64,000 nucleotides of DNA, taken from the NCBI GenBank assembly GCA_035772735.1, contig JASDFA010000010.1, forward strand, positions 136,403,001-136,467,000, given 5' to 3'. A program made the position numbers and the translations under genes. The notes beneath the pieces were generated by a model. The model made no database searches. It saw nothing but the letters and a program-made list of their open reading frames with translations, and was not told the origin of the DNA. The stretch is from Datura wrightii (lineage: Eukaryota; Streptophyta; Magnoliopsida; Solanales; Solanaceae). Positions within the stretch are counted from its first letter, which is position 1, and every line of letters begins with the position of its first letter. Of this stretch, positions 45,471-56,230 are shown in pieces.

Positions 45471-45597
45471 TTCCTCATTTCTTTCCTATTTTCCCACTCC
45501 CTCTGCGACCAACACCCCAAATTCCCTTCTCCCCCAACGTGACACAGACCTAAGCATCATTTTTCTTTGAGTTTTCTTCGATTTCATCAAATGTAAG
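45463..45597 (+). other. Putative leader exon of E1 ORF3
   Basis: This is a pyrimidine-rich leader with a good donor at its end, GTAAG|GTATGTTC (45597/45598). It parallels the F leader at 9346-9496. Confidence 0.45.
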
Positions 45598-46224
45598 GTA
45601 TGTTCTTGAACTCTACCTCATTTTTGCTTAAATTTTCAATTCTTGAACATATTTGGTGATTAAACCTTTCCCTAAGTGAGAATTAAGCTTGAATTCAATT
45701 GAGTTATGATTGATTGATGTTCATAGTATCGTTGTGAGTATATGAACTCGATGATTGCATGTATTGAATTTTTGTAAAATTGGTAACTAGGGTTGAAGAT
45801 TGAATAGGAAGAAGACTAAATTTACTTGAAATGTGAAAAAATTGGGTTGTGCATGTTGGGTGAAGTGAATTATATTGTGATTAATATTGAATATGCTAAG
45901 TAGACAAGGGATTTTCGGGAGAATAAAATTGGTGAGTTGCATAGGTTGTTGAGAATAAAAATTGGGCTAAGTGCTATGATGTTGAAAGTGAATTGATGGA
46001 GAAATTTGTAGTTGTACGAAGTCTGAGTAGTACAGTAATTGTTCCATCGATTTATATGAATGCACTAAGCCGGTTGAATGTTAAGCATGAGGAAAATCAT
46101 GAATGTCTTGTCGAATTGTTTTGATTGTGGCTAAAGACTAAGTGTGGGGTGACCTAATTAAACCCAACCTTAGTTATAGCCATTTATGACTTGAATAACA
46201 TTGGATTGTATGTTAAATGTGCAG
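45598..46224 (+). other. Putative leader intron of E1 ORF3
   Basis: 627 bp, AT-rich, from GTATGTTCTTG to the acceptor AAATGTGCAG at 46224. An AAGTGTGGGGT motif lies inside near 46140. The mature leader would then read GAACAATGTAAGGC before the ORF3 ATG, placing a one-codon AUG-UAA just upstream. Confidence 0.5.
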
Positions 46225-46238
46225 GAACAATGTAAGGC

Positions 46239-47450
46239 ATGCAAGACAAAGGGAAGGGCGCATCCACATCGGGCGCCGGTAGGAAAAGGATAAGATTGGG
46301 AACAACAGTTCCAGCAGCACCAGCGGTTCCGAGAGGCCAACGCCGACAATATAGAACCCGATGGGTGACTGATGAGGGGAAGAAGTGGTATGCAAAACAC
46401 AAAGAAACCAAATACTTCCCAGAGGAGCAAATAGCACGGGAGCCGCTGGCACAGGAATTCCTGCGGATTGTACACCGGATTGACACCGTTGGGCTAAACT
46501 TCATCTTCGAAGAGCCTAGGGAGTGCAATCTCCATCTGATTCGAGAGTTCTATGCCAACTGGAACCCGACTCTATGCAGTCACAGTGTCAAGAACAGGGG
46601 GCAAGTTGTCACTTTTGAGCCCCATCACTTGAATGCTATCTTGAGGGCGCGGGACACAGACGCCCATTTCCTCCGGTAGCTGAACATCACTACACCCTAT
46701 GCGGACATCAGACGCACCCTATATGGAGCCCGATCGATAGCAAGGTGGAGCAGGCACAAGGAGAGGGGCTACCATTAGACATTGCCCTACTCTCAGATGA
46801 ATAGGGAAGCCAGGATTTGGCTGAAAATTGTGTTTTCCTGCCTGATCCCGGGGGTGCATATGATAGATGTCACCCAGGATTGAGTGTGCTTTGTGTATGC
46901 CCTGATAAAGGGGCTGGAGATCAATGTTGGGGCGGTGATCATCTCTGCCATGAAGAGAGCCCGACTGCATTAGCGGCATAGATACGGGTTCGGTGGTTTG
47001 CTTACCACGTTCCTGAGGGGCCACGATATCAAGGAGGAGGCCCTGAATTACATCCCACAAATTGACAGGCGTGCCTTGGATGTCACCAAAACCAAGGCAC
47101 CTGACACTACTCATGGGCCGGTGCTCACACTAGCCGAGCGACATGCTCGGGATGACCAATATATGGTCCGCATGTACGGGATGCAGATGTTGCAGCTGCA
47201 CATTGGTGGGAGGCCGGCAACAGAGGATGAGCTGTGGAAGCTCGAGCTGGATTACGCATTCGGCGAGAACTCCCGAGCTCTATGTAGAGTGGGGCCAGCA
47301 TTTGTGGAGCCCATAGATGATGATGTCCCCACTGATGAGCAGACACGCAGGGAGGACTCAGATGTTGAGTCAGACGAGGACAGTGGGGGCGATTCTGATA
47401 TGGGAGATGAGGCAACGACACTTGATAAAGAAGTTGAATACTTCGATTGA
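46239..47450 (+). pseudogene. E1 ORF3 (putative plant transposon protein domain)
   Basis: One continuous frame of 404 codons has four stops (TAG 46677, 46776, 46971; TGA 46881). The basic N-terminus (MQDKGKGASTSGAGRKRIRL, QRRQYRTRW) precedes the domain: KYFPEEQIAREPLAQEFL, HLIREFYANWNP, FEPHHLNAILRARD, IWLKIVFSCLIPGVH, YALIKGLEINVGAVIISAM. An acidic C-terminus follows (REDSDVESDEDSGGDSDMGD). It shares the domain family with F ORF3 but has an acidic instead of a basic end. No transmembrane segment is visible, so an Env role is not supported. Function unknown. Confidence 0.8.
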
Positions 47451-49208
47451 TCAGGGAGTTTCACCACCTACCTTTGTTACATGCTGAAATTTTGTGAACA
47501 CTGGGGACAGTGTTCGGTTTAAGTGTGGGCTGGGAGTAGTTAGGTGCCAGATGCTTTGTTTATGTTTATGTTTATGTTTTGTTGTTGTGCCCCTTGTGAC
47601 TATGTGTTGTGTGTTCTGTAATTAAATTGGTGTTGTAATGAATGATGAAGCTGCTGTGTGTTGTGTTGAGTTATTGTTGGTTGTGTTGTGTGGTGTAAAT
47701 ATTGTTCAAATTAAATTTTTTTTATCTTTTTCTATCGCATTTTTTGAATTTTTTTTATGTTGGGTTTCTCGGCCTTTGTTTTCGGTGCTTTTACTGAGAA
47801 TAGTCTCATTGAACCGAAGTCATAGATAGTGATTGTTCCCTATGATGGATTGATGACGACCGTCTTAAGGGAAATGTAGTCGATAGGAGTAGTTTTTCTT
47901 TCTTTTCTTTCTTTTGCTTGTGTCCCAAACGTGTCGCTAGTTCATGGTTTGGAATTCTTATTACGTGTTGTACATGATGTAATGATGCAAAGGTGATTCG
48001 TATGAAAGAATGAAAATGTGTAAACATGTTGAGATACCTAGGCCATAGAGTTCGATTCGGTGTGACCGAGTCTTAATAGTGAATTCTTGTAATTAGCTGA
48101 TTGAAGAGTTTGTGAATATGTCTTGAGTTGAGCATATGCAATGAGTGTGAGGTGAGGTTTCGATTATTCCATGCAATTGTGAAGTGTCTAGAACTTGCCT
48201 GGTGTGTGTACTAAACGAAATGAAGGATGTGTAGTGTAGGAAATGATGTAGGCATTTCTTTGATTAAACCAAAAGTTTCTCCATTTTCATACCTACCTTG
48301 AATGTACATCCTAGTTAGCCCCATTGAGCCTTTTGCCTATTTTTTTTCTTTCTTTGAAGAGGTAAAAACAAAGCTTAATCCCTTCTTTTCATTAGCCATG
48401 AATTTGATCCAAAATTCTTAAGCACTCAAGAAAAACAATTTTCACACAGTGTAAAGGAGTGAGAATTGAGAAACAGAAGGAAAAGCAAAAGTTGTGAAAG
48501 TTAAAGAAAGGTCAAAGGTGCACTTGCTGAAATTAAATAAAATAAAGATGTATAACTAATCTTTGCTAGTAAGTCAAGTATGCTTAAAGAAATGGAAACA
48601 AAAAAAAAGAAAAATTTCAAGAATGAGAGGATGAAGGAAGAAACAATGGCCGTAATGATGGTGGGATGTATTGAAAAGCACTTAAGGAAGATAGTTTCTA
48701 TTGTTGGTTAGCCCAGTATTTACTAGTTCCTTAGCTTACATTACAACCCGTAAGTCCTACGTGATCTTATATCACGCATCCTTATATTAGTGGAGTAATA
48801 CACTAGAGGCAAGCCTATGGTTCATGACATGATGCATGTGAATTCTTTGGGAGAGAGAGCAAAATCGTATTCATATACCCCTACATGTAGTTCTTTGGAA
48901 ATCATATGATGGCAATGGGGTAATTCTCTTGTGTTGTGAGGGCACATGCTTGACGAGAGATTAATTTCGTGTCGGATGTCTTGATTAGTTGATTTGCACG
49001 AGTTTGCCAAGATCGAGAATTGTTTCTTGAGCTTAGGAGATCTTAATGTGATGTACTTCATTGTATTGATGAGGCCATGCATGTTTTCTTGATGATTTGC
49101 TATATTAAATAATTGGTATAGCCGTAGCTTGAATTGTCTATCCAAAGTAGCTATGCGTGAATGCCAATTGCATGAGATGTGAGAGTATTGTTCGAGGACG
49201 AACAAGGT
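47451..49208 (+). other. E1 3' non-coding region
   Basis: There is no credible ORF. It is collinear with E2: GATGACGACCGTCTTAAGG near 47852, TCTAGAACTTGCCTGGT at 48187-48203, CCTAGTTAGCCCCATTGAGC near 48310, a purine-rich stretch at about 48430-48660, and GGCAAGCCTATGG near 48810. A TTTAAGTGTGGGCTGG motif follows the ORF3 stop near 47518. Confidence 0.8.
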
Positions 49209-49225
49209 TTTAAGTGTGGGGTAAG
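49209..49225 (+). other. E1 polypurine tract
   Basis: TTTAAGTGTGGGGTAAG immediately precedes the 3' LTR and follows TTCGAGGACGAACAAGG. Nearly the same end occurs in the E1-like fragment at 18992-19008. Confidence 0.8.
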
Positions 49226-50636
49226 TGTCTTGGGCAGAATTGCATGCCCAAGTGATACTCAAACGCTTCATTTTGTCTTGTTTATCGATTGTTATGTGTA
49301 CATTCTCATGTGATTTTTAGTAAAAATCTGAATTTATACTAACAAACATGATTAGTGTTGTTTTGCAAGTAAAAAGGAAATTTTGGAAGCTAATATACAT
49401 GTTGGTGAAGATCGGGAATGAACTTGGAAATAAGGAGTGGAAAATGACAAGGGAGAGCAGCAAAAATAGAGGCTCCGCGATGGAGCCATGTCACGTTGCC
49501 ATCGCGGAGGCACTCTGCCTCGGATGAAACAATTTTGGCAATTTCCAGTGAAGGTGCGCGATAGCACCGTGTCATGTTGGCCAGGCTCCGCGATGCAAGC
49601 CGTGCCACACTGAGGTGAAATTGCTGGGGGGCCGACTTCCAGTGAGGGTCCGCAATACCTCCGTGGAACGGAGGGAGTGCTCCGCGATACACTCCGTGCC
49701 ACGTTGCTTGTTATTCCGGGAAAAATTCTCAAGAGTATAAATATCACACTTAGGTTTTATTTTAAACATTTTGACTTGGTTGAGCAAGAACGTGGATTAT
49801 AGGCAGTTGAGGGGATGAAAATTCTAGGGTTCTTCTCTATCTCATTCTCTTTTATCTTAATTGTTTGTATGAATTCTACTTATTTGATGATGTTTAATCC
49901 ATAAATGAGTGGCTAATTCACTTCTTGCTGAGGTTAAGAACAATTGTAGTGGAATGTAATTGTTAAACATTTCAGTTTTCATCTTTTCTTCAATGGTTGT
50001 TCTATCAATTCTTGTTTTTACTGCATTAATATTTGGGCAATGTTAATGTATATCTAAAAATCCAATTTTGATTTTAAAAAGGAAAGAAATTGGAAAGATG
50101 TGAATTGGTAGGATATGATCTTTTCTTAGTTTAGAAAATTGAGAATTGATTTACATTTAGAATAGAAATATATCTGAAAGTCTTATTAGTCAATTAAGGA
50201 ATCGGTTATGTATGGATAGAGCATGAAATTCTTTTATCACAGAAATATAGATTAAGGTTCATGATTCTTAAATTGTATAGGAGTCGAAAGTTCCAATCCA
50301 TAGGCAATAATTCTTGACTAGCAACCGAAGGAAAGATTAACTGAATTGTATTGATAAATTAATTTCCTGCATGTTCGTTTTAACCTCAGCTTGCTCATTA
50401 CTATTGTTCAGACTCAAATTATAATCTTAACTTAGATTTTTATAAATTAGTAAACTTAAACTCCCAAAATATTATTTATTTGGTTGTTTTCCTTCTTAAA
50501 GATATAGTTCACTGACATTTAAGTTAATTAGTACCGTAGCTCAGTCCCTGTGGGATCGATACTTGCCTTTACTTAAGCCACTTTACTACTTGTTTGACCA
50601 CGTGCACATGCGTGTAGTCACACCACAAGCCGAACA
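49226..50636 (+). mobile_element. E1 3' LTR
   Basis: 1411 bp, TGTCTTGGGC to GCCGAACA, followed by TGAAC. TATAAATA at 49736-49743. One U3 hairpin arm has a single change (GTGGAACGGAG), creating one mismatch relative to the 5' LTR. Confidence 0.93.
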
Positions 50637-50678
50637 TGAACAATCCATCTAAACATTAAAAAGATATGGGGTGTAACA

Positions 50679-50965
50679 CCCTCCCCTCCTTAGGAACATT
50701 CATCCTCGAATGTTAACTTCATCTTATAGGAAGCTTAACTCTTTTTAACCACATATTCTGGAAAAATTTTGGCAGAGTCTCCCCTGTAATATGGACTATC
50801 TGAAAATCCTAAAACACAGAAAAGTTCAACATAGGTACTTCACACAATATTATAGAAACCATTTCACAGCAAGGTTGGGGCCAACTACACTAAATATATA
50901 TGACATAAACCATAAAACAGCAATTGAATCAACAAAGGTACCTTAATTGCATGACCTCGCTAAGT
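50679..50965 (-). other. T1 3' UTR and polypurine tract
   Basis: In minus orientation the pol end is followed by AT-rich sequence. Then come CATTCGAGGATGAATGTTCC and AAGGAGGGGAGGG directly before the T1 3' LTR. The block matches the pre-LTR sequence of element A at 3616-3640. Confidence 0.78.
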
Positions 50966-52130
50966 CTAAAGAGGATATCTAGATTTCATGTCATCCTCAG
51001 CTTCCCAGGTTATCTCTTCTCTGTTCTTGTTCCTGCACAGTACTTTAACAGAGGCAGCATCCTTTAGTCCTTAACCTATGGACCTGTCGATCCAATATAG
51101 CTACTGGAACATCTTCATAGGCGAATTCCTCAGTGACTTGGACATCCTCAACTGGCACAACTCATGACGAATCCCTTATGCACTTTCGTAGCATCGACAC
51201 ATGAAAGACCGGGTGAACGGATTCCAATTCTAAAGGCAATCTAGCTCGTATTCCGCCTGACCTATTCTCTGGAGTACTCGATATGGCCCAATAAACCTCG
51301 GGCTAAGCTTTCCCTTTTTACCAAATCTCATCACGCCCTTCATCGGGGAAACCTTCAGAAATACCCAGTCACCCACATTGAACTCCAAGTTCCTGCGCCA
51401 TACATCAGCATAAGATTTCTTGCGGCTTTGAGCTGTCAACAGGCATTCTCTAATGAGCTTTACTTTCTCCTCTGACTGCTGGATCATGTCTGGTCCAATT
51501 AACTCTGATTCTCCAACTTCAAACCAACCAACTGGAGATCTACACTTCCGCCCATATAAGGCTTCATAAGGTGCCATCTGGATTGCCAAGTGATGACTGT
51601 TATTGTAGGAAAACTCAATAAGTGGTAAGTGTTCATCCCAGCTGCTCCCAAAATCCAATACACATGCCCGTAACATATCCTCGAGCGTATGAATTGTATG
51701 TTCTACCTACCCGTCTATTTGGGGTGGAAGGCTGTACTCAGGTTATCCTGTGTCCCCAGACCCTTCTAGAAGGATTGCAAAATTTAGCTGTAAACTGCAC
51801 CCCTCTATCTGAAATAATTGATACCAGAACACCATGCAATCAGACTATCTCTCTAATATACAGTTCAGCATAATCTTCAGTTGAGAAGGTAGCCTTTACT
51901 GGCAGAAAATGAGCTGATTTCATCAACCTATCAACAATTACCCAGATAGAATCAAGTTTATGCCTGGTACGAGGTAACCCTGTTACAAAGTCCATATTGA
52001 TTGCCTCCCATTTCCACATAGGCACTGCTATCTCTTGTGTCAGTCCGCCGGGTTTTTGATGTTCGGCTTTCGCCTGTTGGCAATTAGGGCATTGAGTTAC
52101 AAATTCTGCTTTCTCCTTTTTCATTCTCGG
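50966..52130 (-). pseudogene. T1 integrase with chromodomain-like tail
   Basis: Minus-strand Tekay-type integrase. The zinc-finger half FVTQCPNCQQAKAEHQKPGG lies near 52090. The first catalytic Asp is in MDFVTGLPRTRH near 51990. A degraded core follows at 51680-51840, with the HTLEDMLRAC segment near 51670. The C-terminal domain at 51230-51676 has NNSHHLAIQMAPYEALYGRK, VFLKVSPMKGVMRFGKKGK and FIGPYRVLQRIG. A chromodomain-like stretch near 51000 ends at a stop around 50966. Stops and frame changes separate the blocks. Confidence 0.86.
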
Positions 52131-53680
52131 CCGCCAGTAATTGTTTTTATATCATGATACATCTTTGTTGAACCCGGATGAAGAGAGTAACGGGAGTAAT
52201 GCACCTCGCCCATAATTTTCTGGCGAAGTCCTACCGCATCCGGAATGCAAAGGCAATCCCCAAATCTCAAAACTCCATCTTCAGTCACCTTGAAATCCAC
52301 TACCTTCTCTTGCTGAGCCTTATCTCTGAGTTGAACTAGGTTAGGGTCTTCGTACTACCATTCTTTCACTTCCACAACCAATGATGATATTTCCGTATTC
52401 TGAATTTCTGCTCCACTGTCTTGCGAATCTACTATACGAACGGCCAAACTGGCTAACTGATGCAGTTCTCGGGCCAACTACCGTTGTTCTTGCTTCAAGT
52501 GTACTAAACTCCCCATGGATTTACGGCTGAGGGCATCCGCTACAACATTGTCTTTCCCTTGATGGTACAATATATTTACATCATAATCTTTCAACAGCAC
52601 TAACCAGCGATGCTGCTGCAGATTCAACTCTTTTTGTGTAAAAATTTATTGGAGACTCTTATGATCAGTGAAAATATCTACATGAATGCCATATAGATAA
52701 TATTTTCAAGGCATGAATCATCGCGGCTAATTCCAGGTCATTGGTGGGGTAGTTCTTTTCATGCTTCCTCAGCTGTCTAGAAGCGTAAGCAATCACCTTA
52801 TCATGCTGCATCAGCACACATCCCAATCCCACACCTAAAGCATCACAATATACTGCATAACCCTTTTATCCTTCTGGAAAGGCTAATACTGGTGCTAGGT
52901 CAGCCTATTTTTCAGCTCCTAAAAACTTTGTTCATATGCTTCGGTCCAATGAAATTTAGCTGCTTTCTGAGTTAACTTGGTCAAAGGTGCCGCTAAGGTA
53001 GAAAATCCTTCCATAAACCTTCTGTAATACCTGGCTAACCCCAGGAAACTACATACCTCGGTCGGAGTGGTAGGTCTAGGCCATGTTTTTACAGCCTTGA
53101 TCTTCTGCGAATCTACCTGTATACCAGCATCTGACACAATGTGTCCCAAAAAGGCCACTGAATTTAGCCAAAACTCACATTTAGAAAACTTCGCATATAG
53201 TTGGCGATCCCTGAGAATTTGGAGCACTGTTACTAGGTGATCCCGGTGATCTGCCTCTGAGTGGGAATACACCAGGATATCATCAATAAATACTATCACA
53301 AACAGGTCCAGATACGTCCTGAAGATGCTGTTCATCAAGTCCATGAACACTGTTGGAGCATTTGTCAACCCGAAGGACGTGACTAAAAATTCAAAATGGC
53401 CATACCTGGTCTTGAGCGGTCTTTGGAATATCTTTCTCTCGAACCTGAACCTGATGTACCCAAATCTTAAGTCAATTTTTGAGAAATACTTCGCCCCCTG
53501 TAGCTAATCGAACCAGTCATCTATTCTGGGAAGGGGGTATTTGTTCTTGATAGTGATTTTAGTCAGTTACCGGTAATCTATACACATACGGAGGGAGCCA
53601 TCCTTCTTTCTCACAAATAGAACTGGTGCACCCCAAGTGAAGTACTCGGCCTGATGAAGCCCTTATCTAACTAATCTTTC
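52131..53680 (-). pseudogene. T1 reverse transcriptase and RNase H
   Basis: Reading leftward on the minus strand: RT palm remnants (RKKDGSLRMCIDYR, NKYPLPRIDD) near 53500-53620, then NAPTVFMDLMNSIF and the catalytic FIDDILVYSHSEADH near 53280. The connection (VAFLGHIVSDAGIQVDSQK, SFLGLARYYRRFMEGF) follows, and RNase H remnants with the DALSRKSMGSL-type end at 52500-52900. The intact stretch 52919-53368 has no stop; the rest is broken. Confidence 0.86.
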
Positions 53681-54052
53681 AACTGTTCCTTCAACTCTCT
53701 GAGCTCAGCAGGAGCCATTCGGTATGGACGAATAGATATAGGTTGAGTACCTGGTAATAAATCTATTTCAAAGTCCATTTCCCATTCTAGGGGAATACCA
53801 GGAAGTTCATCTGGAAATTCATTGACTAACGGACTGAAGAGGCGGAGATTCTGCTTGGACATCCTAAACCCTAACAATATGATAAATACATCCTTTCTCT
53901 ATCAATATTCTCTCTCGAAGATAGGAAATAAACCTACCTTTTGGCGTGGATGCACTACCTTTCCACTCCCGTACAACCTCCCCTGGAAAGTGGAATCGGA
54001 TAATCTTGGTCCAACATTCTACATTGGCATAACATGGCGCTAGCATCAAATT
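53681..54052 (-). pseudogene. T1 protease end and PR-RT linker, cut by inversion
   Basis: On the minus strand this begins LAPCYANVECWTKIIRFHF, the part that follows DFD-I-GMDW in Tekay-type proteases. It continues FPGEVVREWKG, KGRFISYLRER and FPDELPGIPLEWEMDFEIDL into the RT N-terminus. It is the exact continuation of the T1 protease broken at 8442. Confidence 0.88.
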
Positions 54053-54057
54053 AATGC
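54048..54057. other. Right inversion junction (F protease / T1 protease)
   Basis: On the minus strand, Athila-type LCNLGASINLM passes directly into Tekay-type LAPCYANVECW. The F continuation (LAVFKKLGLG) is on the plus strand at 8443. This is the reciprocal of the left junction. Confidence 0.85.
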
Positions 54058-56123
54058 TAGCTCCCAGATTACAGAGTGCCCTTGCAAACTCAACATTACC
54101 AATCATGCATGGTATAGTGAAGGCTCCTGGGTCCTCCTTTTTCTGTGCTAAGACCCTTGTAGCTATGGCACTGCAATGATGCACATGGTCAATAGGCTCA
54201 TAGATCGTAGATCTCTTCTTTGTCACCAGGTCCTTCATAAACTTTGCATATCCTGGCATCTTCTCTAATGATTCGACCAATGGTGTGTTCACAGACAACA
54301 TCTTAAGCATTTAAAGGAATTTCTGGAACTTACCATTTTCCACCTTCTTCTTCATCCTTTGGGGGAATGGTGGTGGTGGTCGTGGGATAGCTTTTTGCAC
54401 TTTCGTTGCCCCTTGATCCATGAAAGGTTCCTTCTCACCTCTCGAGGCCTCTTGCAACTCACCAGTCTCCTTCTCAGCACTGGTATCATCATCCTCTATT
54501 ACACTCTCTTTCTTCCATTCAACTTCAATTGGAAACGGGGGGTCAATTGTTGTGTTACCGCTCCTAGTCATTACCGCCATACAATATGCATCGTTCTTTA
54601 GATTTTGGACAGTTTTTCTAGGCAGTGTAACCTTTTGTCTAGGGTTGATTGATGCTAACAGTTTCCCAAGTTGGTGTTCAATTTGCTTGATAGCGGTAGC
54701 ATGAGATTCCACCTTTTGACTCTTACTTGACAAATCACCTCGAATCTCCTTCAGCTGATCATCAGTGGACCTCAATTTCTTCAACATCTCATCCATCATG
54801 CTCTCCAACTTTGATTGACCAGCCTCCCCTTCTCATAAATTAGGAGGCATATAAAGTCCAACCTGGTCATTGCAAACCATCATTGTGCCTCTAATCACCT
54901 TCGCGCTCATGACCTTGGCTCCTATCTCTGAACCCATTTCTATTGTAGTTGTCTCTATATTGGTTTTGACCGTGATTTCCAGAACCTTGGATCCAATTGT
55001 CTTGTCCAAATGCTTGGGTGTTGGTTCGGAAACCCGTCACCTGGCTATACAAAAAGTTTGCCTCCTCAGAATCAGAGTGATCAGCTCCTTGCTCCCTTCC
55101 TTGAGTACCCACTACATTAACCTGTTTGGCTCCAACTCCTACAATATGCTTTGTCAGCAAGTCTAATGATGTGCGCATGTTATCCAACTCCTGGTCGTGC
55201 TCTTCTTCTTTTCTTCATTGGTCTGCAGTCAAACCAACAACATGTGTGCTTGCCACTGCATCAGCCTCCCTCGTATGCCAGCCTCGGTTCTAGAATGGTG
55301 GTAGCTTGCTCTCAAGTGTGACTCATCAATGCTCCTCCGGCTACCGTTTCTGTTACAGCCTTGGTGCTATTGTTTAGAGACCTATAAAAAATTTCCAACA
55401 AACTATCACCTAGAATTTTGTGGTTGGAACTTAATCAACGTTTTTTTGAATATCAACCAAGTTTCATGAAGTGCCTCAGTCTTGATCTGTCGAAAATTAT
55501 AGATCCCATCTTTTAGCTGTAACATCCTGGATGGGGAAAGAATCTTACTAAAAAGGCCTGTTTAAGCTCCCTCTAGTTGGTTATGGAGTCATTGGGAAAC
55601 TTCGATAACCACAAGTAGCTTCCCTTGATAGAGAAAAAGGGAAGAGTCTGAGCCGTATTGCATCCTAGCTTACTCCCGGCAACCTGTACACCTTGCATAT
55701 TCTTACGAAGTTCATTAGGTGATGGTTGGCGTCATCCGCTGCGTGACCATTAAACACCCCTTTCATATTTAGCAACTGAATCATGGTGCTTGTAATGTAA
55801 AATTTGGCCCCAGTGGGCAGTGGTTGTGGCACAATTTCTTCAGTTGACCCGACTTCATCAATATCTGGGTCATCATCATCGTCGAAGTATTGAGGGGAAA
55901 ATCTATGAGCTCTGTTGCCCCTTCCATGTCGTTCAGCATTTACCACTTCATCTCTTTCATCTTTCGCATGTTGTAGTGTAGCTTGTCGAGCTAGCTTGAC
56001 TTGCCTAGCTTCTTCAGCTATGCGGGCCTCTCTTTGCTCGTGGTTTTCCATGTTATGCAGTGCTCTTTCGATTTTTGGATTTAATAGAACAAGGGGATCT
56101 CCTCTACTCCGAGTGCTTGGCAT
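54053..56123 (-). pseudogene. F gag and N-terminal protease (Athila-type), cut by inversion
   Basis: Gag starts at the ATG complementary to 56121-56123 (MPSTRSRGDPLVLLNPK), about 108 bp inside the primer site. A charged coiled region (REARIAEEARQVKLARQATL) and an acidic DDDDDPDIDEVG follow. The capsid-type core ends in another frame (LKQAFLVRFFPH near 55560). A Gln/Asn/Gly-rich linker lies at 54891-55187; I do not see a clear CCHC knuckle. Then come a coiled segment (54560-54808), PRPPPPFPQRM near 54375, and protease with FARALCNLGASINLM at 54053-54100. Stops and frameshifts are frequent. It rejoins the protease at 8443 if the inversion is undone. Confidence 0.86.
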
Positions 56124-56230
56124 TCACCAGAGAACAACCTGTGGGTATAAAAAACACAAAAATAAATGTAATTGAAGAAATAACTACCAAAAAGTTAATT
56201 ACAAGCTAATAACCTAGTTTCAGACATATT

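Larger units (their letters stand above)
38076..50636 (+). mobile_element. E1: complete Athila-type retrotransposon with ORF3
   Basis: The 12,561-bp element is flanked by perfect TGAAC duplications (38071-38075, 50637-50641) within the T1 3' LTR. Order: 5' LTR 38076-39481, primer site, gag, protease, reverse transcriptase, RNase H, integrase, post-stop hairpin, internal promoter, intron, ORF3, 3' non-coding region, polypurine tract, 3' LTR 49226-50636. The gag-pol frame has twelve stops (nine TAG, three TAA, no TGA) and one 1-base frameshift near 43258. It is a structurally complete but currently uncodable copy. Confidence 0.94.
36067..50678 (-). mobile_element. T1 3' LTR, split by E1
   Basis: In minus orientation the LTR begins TGTTACACCCC at 50678. 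It runs to 50642, is interrupted by E1 with its duplication, resumes at 38075, and ends GGGGCATGACA at 36067; about 2046 bp when rejoined. TATA is near 37805-37812, reversed. A GTGTCACGGA / TCCATGACAC inverted repeat lies at 37911-37920 and 37942-37951. It is preceded in minus orientation by a purine-rich tract and the T1 integrase, so it is the 3' LTR. Confidence 0.9.

Noticed and set aside
46239..47450. ORF3 as a host gene or an envelope gene
   Set aside because: It lies inside the complete element E1, recurs at the same place in F, and shows no signal peptide or membrane segment.
47560..47580. TTTATG microsatellite
   Set aside because: Only about three to four units; trivial.
54359..54704. 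Plus-strand open frames opposite F gag
   Set aside because: They are mirror images of the gag proline/acidic linker and have no domain.
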